A stretch of DNA of 64,000 bases, from NCBI GenBank assembly GCA_963783245.1, contig CAWAMS010000008.1, forward strand, positions 1 to 64,000. Reading direction: 5' to 3'. This document shows positions 1 to 8,631 of the stretch, piece by piece (the first letter of the stretch is position 1; every line of letters begins with the position of its first letter). The notes under the pieces are model-generated. The model was not told the DNA's origin, ran no database searches, and saw only the letters and a program-made list of their open reading frames with translations. A program made the translations under genes and the position numbers. This DNA comes from Bog-473 sp963783245. Lineage in GTDB: Bacteria; Actinomycetota; Acidimicrobiia; Acidimicrobiales; RAAP-2.

Positions 1-334
1 GCTTGAGATGCATCTCTAGCGCTTCTGGCAGCTGGCATACGCGCGTTAGCGAACAGAAGCCCAAGCCCCAGCGCCACAGCGCGACCGGCAGGCCCCAGAA
101 AATCGTCTCCGCCCAGTCCAGCCGGTGCAGGGATCATCGGGGGCGGAGCACGGCACGTCTTCATCGTCGTCGTTGGTCACGCCGGTTTTGACCTCGACCG
201 CGCCGTCCTCGAGGACTATTCAGCGGCGGATACGTCGTCGCCAGACTGATCGGAGACCATCGAATCCTTCGCCATGCGGTTCCTCTGCACCTGAGATGGT
301 CCGCGGCGAGGCCTCGCCGGCGCCGACGGTTTGT
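1..334. other. no gene recognised at the left edge
   Basis: I see no convincing coding region here. The plus-strand open frames are short, low in complexity and lack a ribosome site, and no minus frame stays open for 60 codons. Base composition looks less GC-rich than the rest of the window, as it does up to about 1 kb. A gene cut by the window edge cannot be excluded. Confidence 0.4.
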
Positions 335-634
335 TTACTCGGCCCAGCGTGCCCACTTCAAGTGGCCGCCGGCATCTTGATCAAATGCTGGATCTCCGCC
401 AAGAACGCGAAGCCTGCCGCGGCCAAGTGGGTCAATATCGATGTGCATCACGAAATCCGCATATCCCTCTCGAAGAAGTCCCTTCATGACCAACAAAATA
501 GTCTTCCCGGTCGCGTGGTTAACCGCCCCAGCCAAACGGATCGTCACGGGCAGGGTCTCGACATCGACCGAAATCTCGAGGGCTGGCTCCATCTTCCACG
601 CGATGTCGGGGTGATAGCCCGTAAATGATCCCAC
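335..634 (-). CDS. small STAS-like protein
   Basis: A 99-residue protein read from a GTG start that is preceded by GAGAGGAAG at good spacing, which fixes the start. Residues about 20-65 resemble a STAS (anti-sigma factor antagonist) fold: a beta strand with VTIRLAGAVNHATG, a predicted helix, then a strand ending in IDIDPLGRGRLRVL. STAS proteins usually bind anti-sigma factors and switch partners by phosphorylation, but the usual phospho-Ser motif is not clear here, so the role is inference. It follows the hypothetical gene at 647-1015 after a 12-bp gap and is probably co-transcribed with it. Confidence 0.45.
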   Translation of the reverse strand: MGSFTGYHPDIAWKMEPALEISVDVETLPVTIRLAGAVNHATGKTILLVMKGLLREGYADFVMHIDIDPLGRGRLRVLGGDPAFDQDAGGHLKWARWAE

Positions 635-646
635 CTGGACTTCCTC

Positions 647-1015
647 TCATTGTGGCGAGACCGACGGGGTTTCACGAACCGAATCGCTCGGACTCTCATG
701 GCCAGTGACAGGGTCATCCCAACTCCACAAGGGCCGAAGGTCCTTCGCATCGCCCTTCCGAAGTCGATGAGCCTTGCATGACACGCGTTGACCGCCGTTG
801 TCCTTGACGCGTGCTGCGCTACCGTCCAGCCAGACCTCAGAAAACGTGGGGTTTCCCAGCTCGGTAGGGTTCCGTTCGAGATTTGTCGTGTCTGTCCAAA
901 GGCGGCTTCCGTGCCGTACCCCTCGATTGACGACCCGTCTCGTCTCCGTCGGATTCTCGACGCTGTCTTGCTGATTGAAAAGGACCTTGAGCTTCGCGTG
1001 CTCACATCGGTTCAC
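647..1015 (-). CDS. hypothetical protein
   Basis: A 122-residue open frame with a GTG start and a GAGGTGAG ribosome-site-like sequence just upstream. No known domain, membrane segment or signal peptide is visible, and the sequence is hydrophilic and rich in Asn, Arg and Thr. The only support is the start signal and its position directly upstream of the STAS-like gene. It could be a lineage-specific gene of the presumed island, or not be coding. Confidence 0.35.
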   Translation of the reverse strand: MNRCEHAKLKVLFNQQDSVENPTETRRVVNRGVRHGSRLWTDTTNLERNPTELGNPTFSEVWLDGSAARVKDNGGQRVSCKAHRLRKGDAKDLRPLWSWDDPVTGHESPSDSVRETPSVSPQ

Positions 1016-1044
1016 TCGATCTCACCTCAGGCCACCAGGTCGGC

Positions 1045-1926
1045 TCAGGGCGAAAAAAGCGCAGCCGGCAGACCGGTGGTATCGGTGTCGAATCGATACA
1101 CGAGCCCAGCCGCAGGGTCGGCCTGGCGCTCCAGGTCACTCCAGCCCTCGGTCGCCGTGGTGACGTAGAGCCGATCGAGCTCCCGTCCAGCGAACGCGGA
1201 CGAGGTGCTCTGCGCCGCCGGCACCATCAGCTCCTCACGAAGTTCGCCCTCGGGGGAATAACGCTGAACCCGTCCGCCGCCGTAGATCGCGATCCAAATA
1301 TCCCCGTACGCGTCCACGGTCAAACCGTCTGGGGTACCCACCTGTTCCGCCAACGCCACCAGTACCCGACCCTCCGAGATCCTCCCTCTCTGCTGGTCGA
1401 ACTTGAACGCGTAGACGAGACGCGGTCCGCTGTCGGCCAGATACATGGTGGTGCCGTCGGGACTCCAGCCCAGCCCATTGGAGATGGTCAGATCGTCCAA
1501 CATCAGCTCCACGCTTCCGTCCCGGTCGAGGCGGTAGAGCGCCCCGCCGCCGGGACGGAAGTCGCTAGCCAAGGTGCCGGCCCACAGTCGACCTTGCGGA
1601 TCGCAAGCGCCGTCGTTCATCCGCGTCCCGGTGGGGGCCACCTTGACAATGGGTCGCAGCAAGCCGTCTCGGGACAGGTACATGAACCCTTGGCCTGTAG
1701 CCAGCACCCAACCCTCGTCGTCTTCCAACGGTGTGATCGCGCCCACAGTGTCCGGTACGACGTAGTCACGGGTAAGTGTGAGACCACCGTCATCGGCGAC
1801 GCCACCGCAGTAGACCCGCCCGGCCAAAATGTCTACGGCCAGCAACTCGCCTCGGCGAGCATCCCATCGGAGTCCTTCGCCGAGCACGGCCTGAGTGTTC
1901 GTACATGCCACCGCCTCGCTCGTCAC
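1045..1926 (-). CDS. SMP-30/gluconolactonase-like sugar lactone hydrolase
   Basis: A six-bladed beta-propeller of the SMP-30/gluconolactonase/LRE family, about 293 residues, the usual length. These metal-dependent enzymes hydrolyse sugar lactones in the cytoplasm. Family signatures are visible in order: LGEGLRWD near the N-terminus (metal-binding Glu), MNDGACDPQGRLWAGTL, SNGLGWSPDGTTMYLADS (metal-binding Asn), and TPDGLTVDAYGDIW (catalytic Asp region). I chose the GTG at 1926 because GGGAGG lies at ideal spacing before it. An upstream in-frame GTG at 1998 would add 24 residues but has no ribosome site. The substrate is not predictable. Confidence 0.88.
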   Translation of the reverse strand: MTSEAVACTNTQAVLGEGLRWDARRGELLAVDILAGRVYCGGVADDGGLTLTRDYVVPDTVGAITPLEDDEGWVLATGQGFMYLSRDGLLRPIVKVAPTGTRMNDGACDPQGRLWAGTLASDFRPGGGALYRLDRDGSVELMLDDLTISNGLGWSPDGTTMYLADSGPRLVYAFKFDQQRGRISEGRVLVALAEQVGTPDGLTVDAYGDIWIAIYGGGRVQRYSPEGELREELMVPAAQSTSSAFAGRELDRLYVTTATEGWSDLERQADPAAGLVYRFDTDTTGLPAALFSP

Positions 1927-2130
1927 AGAACCTCCCGGCCTAACGGGTCGCCTCGCGCTGCGGACCAACGCCTTATGTGAGAAGCAAGCATCGCACACAA
2001 TAATTTTGCATTCGAAGGTGTGGATGAGATGGATGGCGAGGTACGGGCTCCACCTCGAACCACGTGCTCCGTCACGCGTGACCTCGCCGTCCTGCCTAAT
2101 GTTGTCCGTGACGGCCGCAGGGAGGCGAAT

Positions 2131-3018
2131 GTGGCGAGCAGGAGGGTGCCGAAGGCTGTCGCACGACGAACTCCCCTCTTCCTCGTTCTTATGGTCGCAG
2201 CTCTGGCGGCTCTCCTTTCCTCATGCTCCGGATCACAAAGTCAACGAACAAGGTCGCTTCTCGTCGTGGGTGACAGTGTCGCAACGCAGTCCGCCGAAGC
2301 ACTGATCCACCTCGCACCGGCGGGAACGACGGTGAGCGTCGACACCGTTCGACCCGGGACAGCACCATGCGACTGGAACCACGGGTTCACTGACCCGACG
2401 GACAAAAAGTACGAAAGTTTCGCGAATATCCTCGACGAACTTCATCCGGCAGTGGTCGCCTTCGTCTTTACGGGGAATCCCGGTCTGTCAGGAACGGCGG
2501 CGGGCTGCGTCGATGCGAACAGACCCTATGATCTCGCCCAGCTGCTCGCGAGCTATGAACCCCCTCTCGTCGCGATGGCCGAAAACGCGACGAGAGCGGG
2601 CGCCACGGTGTACTTCGAAGCTTCACCTCCGAGGAATCCGGCCGTGCCCGTCGGTTACGACTCGCAGAAGGAGGAAAACCGAGGGTTCAACGGTTCCCCG
2701 GGTATCGCAGCGTTCTATCAAAGTCTCGCCACGAAGGACCCTCGCCATTGGCGATATGACGACAAAGCAGCAGTAGCGGTGTCATCGCCCGGTCTGTCCT
2801 GGATGCTGACACTGCCATGCGAGGCGTGGGACGCCAAACTGTGCATCGATGGACAGGTCCGCATCAGGACGGGCGGTACTGATGCCGTCCATCTCGACGA
2901 ACACGGGTGCGGTGCGATTCGCTTCGCCCTTGGCCTCGAGGAGGGGGCACTCGGGACAACTCCGCCTGATCCGAAATCAGTGGCCTCTGCCGTTTCAGAG
3001 TACGGCGGCTGTCGCTAA
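2131..3018 (+). CDS. SGNH-hydrolase-like lipoprotein
   Basis: About 295 residues. The N-terminus has basic residues, a hydrophobic stretch (LFLVLMVAALAALLSS) and a lipobox ending LSSCSG, so it should be exported and lipid-anchored. After it come SGNH blocks: VVGDSVA (block I with the nucleophile Ser), a FTGNPG segment in the block III position, and TDAVHLDEHG near the C-terminus (block V Asp-His pair). The family hydrolyses or transfers acyl groups on lipids or cell-wall sugars. The GTG at 2131 is preferred over the upstream GTG at 2020 because GGGAGG precedes it and it places the signal peptide at the start. It is probably a cell-envelope esterase; the substrate is unknown. Confidence 0.78.
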   Translation: MASRRVPKAVARRTPLFLVLMVAALAALLSSCSGSQSQRTRSLLVVGDSVATQSAEALIHLAPAGTTVSVDTVRPGTAPCDWNHGFTDPTDKKYESFANILDELHPAVVAFVFTGNPGLSGTAAGCVDANRPYDLAQLLASYEPPLVAMAENATRAGATVYFEASPPRNPAVPVGYDSQKEENRGFNGSPGIAAFYQSLATKDPRHWRYDDKAAVAVSSPGLSWMLTLPCEAWDAKLCIDGQVRIRTGGTDAVHLDEHGCGAIRFALGLEEGALGTTPPDPKSVASAVSEYGGCR

Positions 3019-3084
3019 GCCATTCAGAACGCCTGACCCGCACCGGCCCGGCGTGAGAAGTCCGTTACTCCTTCACTCCGTGCC

Positions 3085-3213
3085 GGTCACACCTCGGCGA
3101 GTTTCACCCAGGAACGCTACGGGCACCTCTTTCCAGAAGCCGATGGAGCCGTGGCGGACCGTCTCGACGCGCTCATTATTTCGACGGTGACGGAGCCGTC
3201 TCACGGCCACTAG
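3085..3213 (+). pseudogene. 3' remnant of a tyrosine recombinase (integrase)
   Basis: In one frame these bases read about 42 residues containing GHTSASFTQERYGHLFPE followed by ADRLDALI and a TAG stop. This is the classic end of actinobacterial phage-type integrases: the active-site His segment, the catalytic Tyr in ERYGHLFPE, and a short tail. Upstream the same frame no longer looks like an integrase, so only the end survives. It points toward the 3' end of tRNA-Val 105 bp away, the usual arrangement of an integrase beside its tRNA attachment site. I infer a decayed integrated element to the left. The match is to a short motif only. Confidence 0.6.
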
Positions 3214-3317
3214 TACGGACAGCAGCTCAAACTCTGACGGACGAAATACGGACGAAATCTTCCAAATCGGACGCGGAGGTCATCCTATTTATGGCCTCTG
3301 ACCAGGGAGAACATCGG

Positions 3318-3391
3318 TGGGCGCTGCGGGACTCGAACCCACGACCTCAGCCGTGTGAAGGCTGCGCTCTAACCAGCTGAGCTAAGCGCCC
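3318..3391 (-). tRNA. tRNA-Val (anticodon CAC)
   Basis: The minus strand folds as a full cloverleaf: a 7-bp acceptor stem starting GGGCGCT, a D-arm with AGCTCAGCTGGTTAGAGC, an anticodon stem CAGCC/GGCTG with loop TTCACAC giving anticodon CAC (reads GUG, Val), and a T-arm with GTGGGTTCGAGTCCCGC. The discriminator is A, and a complete CCA is not encoded. Its 3' end faces the integrase remnant, so the 3' half is a likely attachment core. Confidence 0.95.
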
Positions 3392-3488
3392 GCATTGCTC
3401 AGGAGTGCCACGCAGTCCTGAACCGGGACCACCGAGGATAGCCCAGTGATTTGGGCATCACCGATGGGCCGGGTACCCTGTGGGGCAA

Positions 3489-4206
3489 ATGGCTCCTCCT
3501 ACGAACGGTGATGGCAGTAAGCCACCGAAGCTGACCGAGCGGCTCTCGCCGATGTTCCTCCGGCCGGCCAAGCCCAAGGAGGCGCCCCCCGAAGAGCCCG
3601 ATCGGATACTCGGTCCCGAGGAGCGCAAAGCCGCGATGAGCGGGCTCAGCGCCCTCGAGGTGAAGTGGGCCAAGGCGGGATCTGATTCTGGCCACCGGTC
3701 TGGGCATCGTCCTGACGCTCTATTTGAGCTCGGCCCACCGCGACACGGACCGAGACCATCATCCGCAATGGAAAGAAGATCAAGGGGACCGTGCCCATCT
3801 CGGGTACCTGGCTGTTGCTGGGCGCCATCGTCCTGGTGTTCTGCGGGCTGGGATTCATCGCACTGCGGCGCCGGAAGCGTTCCCTGGTGGTGTTCTCGTT
3901 CTTCGTGACCGGCTTCTCCTTCACCCTGATCTTCGCGCCACTCGGATTTGCTCTGATTCTGCTGGGCGCGTGGCTGCTGCTCAGGGCGTACCGCATACAG
4001 AAGTTCGGCACCGCCAACGCAAAGATGGCCGCCAAAGAGGCAGCGGCGATCGACCGCCGCGCAGCCAACGCAAGAAGGCCGCAGGGTCGACCTCTGCGCC
4101 CGGCGCCTACAAGCCGCCCACGGCCAACAAGCGGTACACCCCGAAAGCGCCGCCCCGCAAGAAAGTGGCCAAACCCACGGAAAAGGTGGCCAAGCCGGCC
4201 GAGTAG
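3489..4206 (+). CDS. small membrane protein with basic C-terminal tail (frame broken)
   Basis: Three adjacent frames together make one plausible protein of about 239 residues. An acidic/Pro-rich cytoplasmic head (MAPPTNGDGSKPPKL...) leads to a hydrophobic segment LILATGLGIVLTLYLSS. A loop TETIIRNGKKIKGTVPISG follows, then two further membrane segments (WLLLGAIVLVFCGLGFIAL and FSFTLIFAPLGFALILLGAW). The Lys/Pro/Ala-rich tail ends KVAKPTEKVAKPAE. The joins are near 3676 (+1), 3735 (+1) and 4075 (-1 or +2). An in-frame GTG lies 9 bases upstream of the chosen ATG. I do not recognise a family. It converges on the TetR gene with a 1-bp gap. Confidence 0.55.
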
Positions 4207-4207
4207 G

Positions 4208-4858
4208 TCAGCCGGGCTTGCCCTGCATCTGTTCGCCTTCGGGGATCACGAGGGCAGAGCGCAAGAGAGCCAGCACGTCACTCCGCCTTCGCACCAACGA
4301 GCGCGCGGTGGGCTCCTCGCCCAATGCTCGCAGGACCTCCACTTCGGTGACCATGCCGATCACGGTGGAATAGATGGCGAGGAGGAGGAGCCGTGGGTCA
4401 TGCCGACGCATCGTGCCGGCGTCCATCTCAGCCTCCAGGAATGACGACGCGCGCCGCACGAGGGGCTCCAGCGCCAGCGTCATCTGGGTCGCCGCGGGGG
4501 GACCGAGCCTCGATACTTCTCGTAGCAATCCGAGCAGTTCAGGTTGCCTCGCCGCGAGCCGGAAGACAGACCTGACGACGGCCTCGATCCGGACCCACCC
4601 GACGCCGGCGCCACGCAAAGCCGACTCCAGAGCCTCGGACAAGTCACCGGCACTGCGCGCGATGACCGCCTCGAGCACCGCGTCCTTGGAGGGGAACCAG
4701 TAGAGGATGCTCTGCTTGGTGATCTCGAGGCCCTTGGCCAGCGCATCCAGTGAGGTGGCCTCGTAGCCGCGGGTGGCAAACGAGGCCAAGGCAGCGTTGA
4801 GGATGCGGTCGCTCGTCGATGGGTTGGCTTCCCGAGCGGGCCGCCCCGTCGGAGTCAC
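4208..4858 (-). CDS. TetR-family transcriptional repressor
   Basis: 216 residues with a GTG start. Residues about 15-60 form the TetR DNA-binding domain (DRILNAALASFATRGYEATS, then LAKGLEITKQSILYWF with the recognition helix and the YWF turn typical of the family). The remaining helical domain would bind a small ligand. It is divergent from the fatty acyl reductase operon at 4948, and the 89-bp gap holds a perfect palindrome (4903-4914), so it most likely represses that operon and itself. The ligand is probably an acyl-CoA or lipid; this is inference from context. Confidence 0.9.
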   Translation of the reverse strand: MTPTGRPAREANPSTSDRILNAALASFATRGYEATSLDALAKGLEITKQSILYWFPSKDAVLEAVIARSAGDLSEALESALRGAGVGWVRIEAVVRSVFRLAARQPELLGLLREVSRLGPPAATQMTLALEPLVRRASSFLEAEMDAGTMRRHDPRLLLLAIYSTVIGMVTEVEVLRALGEEPTARSLVRRRSDVLALLRSALVIPEGEQMQGKPG

Positions 4859-4902
4859 GTCGGCGGCGAGTGCGGTGGCCGGACCTCGTTGTCGTGCTCA
4901 CT

Positions 4903-4914
4903 TACCAAATGGTA
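4903..4914. promoter_or_regulatory. candidate TetR operator palindrome
   Basis: TACCAAATGGTA is an inverted repeat with 5-bp arms (TACCA/TGGTA) around two bases, lying between the divergent TetR gene and the 4948 operon. A second half site, TGGTA, occurs at 4933-4937. Position and symmetry suggest the operator of the adjacent repressor; binding is untested. Confidence 0.5.
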
Positions 4915-4947
4915 GACAGATTCGGCGACGGATGGTAAACAATTCCG

Positions 4948-7294
4948 GTGCCAATCGGCCGGGACCTCCGTGCAAAGCGCTTCTTCATTACCGGTGCCAC
5001 CGGGTTTTTGGGCACTGCGCTGGTCGAACGCATCCTCCGCTGCATACCCGAGGCTGAGATCACCGTACTGGTCCGACCGGGCCGAAGGGCGGATCCGGCA
5101 GCCCGACTGGCCCGAGAAGTCATCCGCAATGACTGTTTCGACCGACTCCGATCCGAGCTTGGCGACGACTTCGCACCCGAGGTGGCCCGTCGTATCAAGG
5201 CCGTCGCGGGCGACGTCGGGCAGGACGGCCTGGGTCTCGACGACGTGGGGCGGGCCGCCCTCGCCGCCAGCGATGTCGTCATCCACTCGGCCGCCACAGT
5301 CTCCTTCGACGCCCCTCTGACGCAGGCAGTCGAGATCAACCTGCTCGGTCCCGCCCGGGTGGCCGAGACCATGGCCGCCTCGGGATCTCAGGCCCATCTG
5401 ATCTCCGTATCGACCGCCTACGTCGCCAGCACCCATCAGGGTGAGGCGAAGGAAGAGCTGCTCTCCGAGAACCGGTTCACGCTGGACATCGATTGGGAGG
5501 AAGAGGTCGAGAGCCGCCCGTCGTCTACGCGACGACCTCCAGGCGGCCTCCCGTCAACCTGACCGCCTGACCGCCTTCACCAAGGAAGCCCGGGGAGAGA
5601 TCGGCGGGGCCGGAGATCACCTGATCGCGACGCGGGCCGAGAAAATCCGCGAGGAGTGGGTGCGCACCGAACTGGTCGACGCCGGCACCGCCCGCGCCCA
5701 TTCGCTCGGGTGGCCCGACGCGTACCCCTTCACCAAAGCCATGGGCGAGCGCGTCCTGGTCGAGCGGTGGGCCGGGAAACTCCCGATCACCTTCGTCCGA
5801 CCTTCAATCATCGAATCCGCCCTTTTGGAGCCTCGGCCCGGTTGGATCCGCGGATTCCGGATGGCCGAGCCGATCATCGTGTCGTACGCACGCGGATTGC
5901 TGCGTGAGTTCCCCGGAGTCCCCGAAGGCATCATCGACGTCATCCCGGTCGATCTGGTGGTCGCCGCCATTCTCGCCGTCGCTGCCCACGGCCCGGACCC
6001 CGAAGGTCCATGCGTGTTCCACGTGGCCTCCGGCGTGCGCAACCCCCTCCCCTACGGGCACCTGGTCGACCTGGCAGAGGACTGGTTCAGCCGAAACCCG
6101 CTCTATGACGAGCGGGGACAGCCGATCAGCGTCCCTGAATGGTCGTTCCCCGGTCGCGGGCGGGTGCAGCGCCAACTTCGTCGGGCCGATCAGGTCATGA
6201 CCATCGTCGAGCGGCTTTTGACCGCTCTGCCCGTGCGGGGCAAGCAAGCCGATCTCGCAGCACGGATCGAGGATCGTCACGCACTGGCCAAGCGCGCGCT
6301 CGGCTACGTCGAGCTCTACGGGGCCTACACCGAGACCGACGCCCGCTATCGCGTCGATCGCCTGATCGAACTATGGGACACCTTCGACGAGGAAGACCAC
6401 GAGGCGTTCTGCTTCGACCCGGCGGTCATCGATTGGGACCACTACGTCCACAATGTGCATTTCCCGTCCGTGGTCGATCACGCCCGGGTCCGCACCACTG
6501 CCGGACGCTCGGTGGTGGAAAAGCGTCCCGAGCGCGCTCGCCGGGCGATCCTGTCGGCCGACCGGCACCTGGCCGTCTTCGACCTCGAGCACACCCTCAT
6601 GGCCTCCAACGTGGTGGACACCTACGCGTGGCTGGCCAGCCGCCACCTCCCGGCCGGGCGTCGGGCCAAATTCGTGGCCGAGCTGCTGCGCCAGGCGCCG
6701 TCGTTGCTCGCACTCGACCGGCGTGACCGGGGCGACTTCCTGCGTTCGTTCTACCGCCGCTTCGAAAACGCCCCGATCGACCAGTTGCGCGCCGACTCGT
6801 GGGAGTTGTTCCACCGGCAGCTGCTGACCCGCTCCTTTCCAGAGGGGTTCGCCCGGGTGCGGGCGCATCGCGCCCTGGGTCACCGCACGTTGCTGATCAC
6901 GGGCGCGCTCGATTTCATCATCGAGCCGGTGCGGCCACTGTTCGACGACATCGTCTGCGCGCACATGGACGTGCGCAACGGCCTTCTCACCGGGCACCTC
7001 ACCAACCTTCCCCCGATCGGGGAGGCACGAGCCCTCGTCCTGGCGGATTACGCCGAGGCTCACGATCTCTCGCTGGAGGAATCGGTGGCCTACGCCGATT
7101 CGTCGAGCGACCTGGCCATGCTCGAGGCGGTCGGCTTCCCGGTGGCCGTCAATCCCGAAGCGCGCCTGGCCGCCATCGCCCGCCGCCGCGGCTGGCACGT
7201 CGAGCACTGGTCCAAAGCGCAGGGCGGATCGCACCGGCCGTTGCCCCTTGGACCCTTCGACGTGAAGTCGCCCAAAGCGGTGATCGCCAAATGA
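4948..7294 (+). CDS. fatty acyl-CoA reductase (extended SDR) fused to a HAD-IB phosphatase, frame broken
   Basis: Joining two frames at about 5513 (+1) gives roughly 780 residues. Residues 15-22 (TGATGFLG) are the NAD(P)-binding loop, SVSTAYVA the active-site strand, and YPFTK near 260 the catalytic Tyr-Lys. FCFDPAVIDWDHYVHNVHF near 490 resembles the C-terminal domain of alcohol-forming acyl-CoA reductases. From about residue 540 a HAD-IB domain follows. Its first motif reads DLEHT instead of DxDxT, so the usual acid/base Asp is Glu; the metal motif YADSSSDLAML is intact. The expected activity is reduction of a long-chain acyl-CoA, plus hydrolysis of a phosphate. It starts the operon that runs to the acyltransferase. 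The GTG start is supported by the conserved N-terminus. Confidence 0.8.
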
Positions 7295-7322
7295 GTCAAA
7301 AGAGTCAAAAGAGAGGAAGCCG

Positions 7323-8631
7323 ATGAGCACGCTCCTCTTCGAACGATCGCTGCCGCGTTTTGCGGCAGCCCGCATCGCGTCGAGCTTCGGCTCCGGACGG
7401 GGCGCCGGCGTCGGGCCCCTGCGACTGGTCGAGCAGGACGCGCCAACGCTGCCCGGCGAGGGGTGGGTGCACGTCGACCCGCTCCTGGCGGGGATCTGCG
7501 GTTCGGACCTCTCAACCTTGGACGGGCGCAGCTCGCGCTACTTCGAAGAGATCGTCTCGTTTCCTTTCGTCCCCGGGCACGAGGTGGTCGGATTGTTGTC
7601 CACCGATGCGACCGCTGCGGACGGGTCGCTTCTCGTGGCCGGGACACGGGTCGTTCTCCAACCTGTCCTCGGCTGCGCTGCGCGCGGCATCGATCCCCCG
7701 TGCACGGCCTGCCGAGCCGGGCACGTCGGGAACTGCGGGTATCTCGCCTTCGGGCATATCCGGCCCGGACTGCAGACCGGCTTTTGCGCCGACACCGGCG
7801 GCGGATGGTCGACGAACGGTCTGGTGGCGCACTCCAGCCAGCTCTTCGCCGTGCCCGAAGGGTTCAGCGACACGGACGCAGTAACGATCGAACCGGTGGC
7901 CTGCGCCGTGCACGCCGTGTTGGGCGCTGGCATCCGAGACGGGGACGTGGTGGCGGTTCTCGGCGCGGGCACTCTGGGCCTCACCGTCACCGCCGCGCTG
8001 GCCCATATGGCCGCCAACGGGCGCTGCCCGGCACCACGCTCGCTCCTGGTCGGCGCCAAGTACCCCCATCAGCAACGGCTGGCCCGTGAGTTCGGTGCGA
8101 CCGATGCGTTACCGGCCGACCAACTCGCGCGCGCGGTGCGCCGACAGACCCACTCGCTCTCCTTCGGCGGCGTGGCCGGTGAGACGGCGACGCTGTCCGG
8201 AGGGGCCGACGTGGTCATCGATTGCGTGGGCAGCGCCGAATCGATCAGCCAGTCGCTCTCCATGGTCCGCCCCCGCGGCACCGTCGCCCTCGTCGGGATG
8301 CCCGGCAAAGTGACGATCGACCTCGCACCGTTGTGGCACCGCGAGGTTCGCCTGGCGGGTGCCTACGCGTACGGAACCGAGTCGGTGCCGGGTATGGCCG
8401 GCGACGGGTGCTGCAGCGACGGGTGCACGGAAGCGGCCGGCAGCCAAACCCAAGGAGGTCACCACGTTCGCCCTGGCGTTCGACGTCGTAGCTGCGGCGT
8501 CAACCGGTCGTCTGGTCTCCGCGACCTACCCTCTCGCCCGCTTCGAGGAGGCGGTCGCCCATGCCGGCGCAGCCGGGAGGCGGGGGGCCGTGAAGATCGC
8601 CTTCGACATCAGGAAAGGACACACCCGATGA
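7323..8631 (+). CDS. zinc-dependent medium-chain alcohol dehydrogenase, frame broken near its end
   Basis: About 436 residues after a +1 join between 8395 and 8450. Zinc and NAD motifs are clear: GICGSDLSTLDG (catalytic-zinc Cys), PGHEVVG (catalytic-zinc His), a structural-zinc region GCAARGIDPPCTACRAGHVG-NC, and VAVLGAGTLGLTV (nucleotide-binding loop). The C-terminal part, read in the shifted frame, ends LVSATYPLARFEEAV...GAVKIAFDI, as expected for this family. It follows the reductase after 28 bp and overlaps the next gene by ATGA, so it is translationally coupled. It probably oxidises or reduces an alcohol intermediate of the same pathway; the substrate is unknown. Confidence 0.8.

Noticed and set aside
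125..628. 167-residue plus-strand frame at the left edge
   Set aside because: It is Ser/Arg/Pro-rich with no motif or ribosome site, and it is opposite the STAS-like gene, which has a clear start signal.
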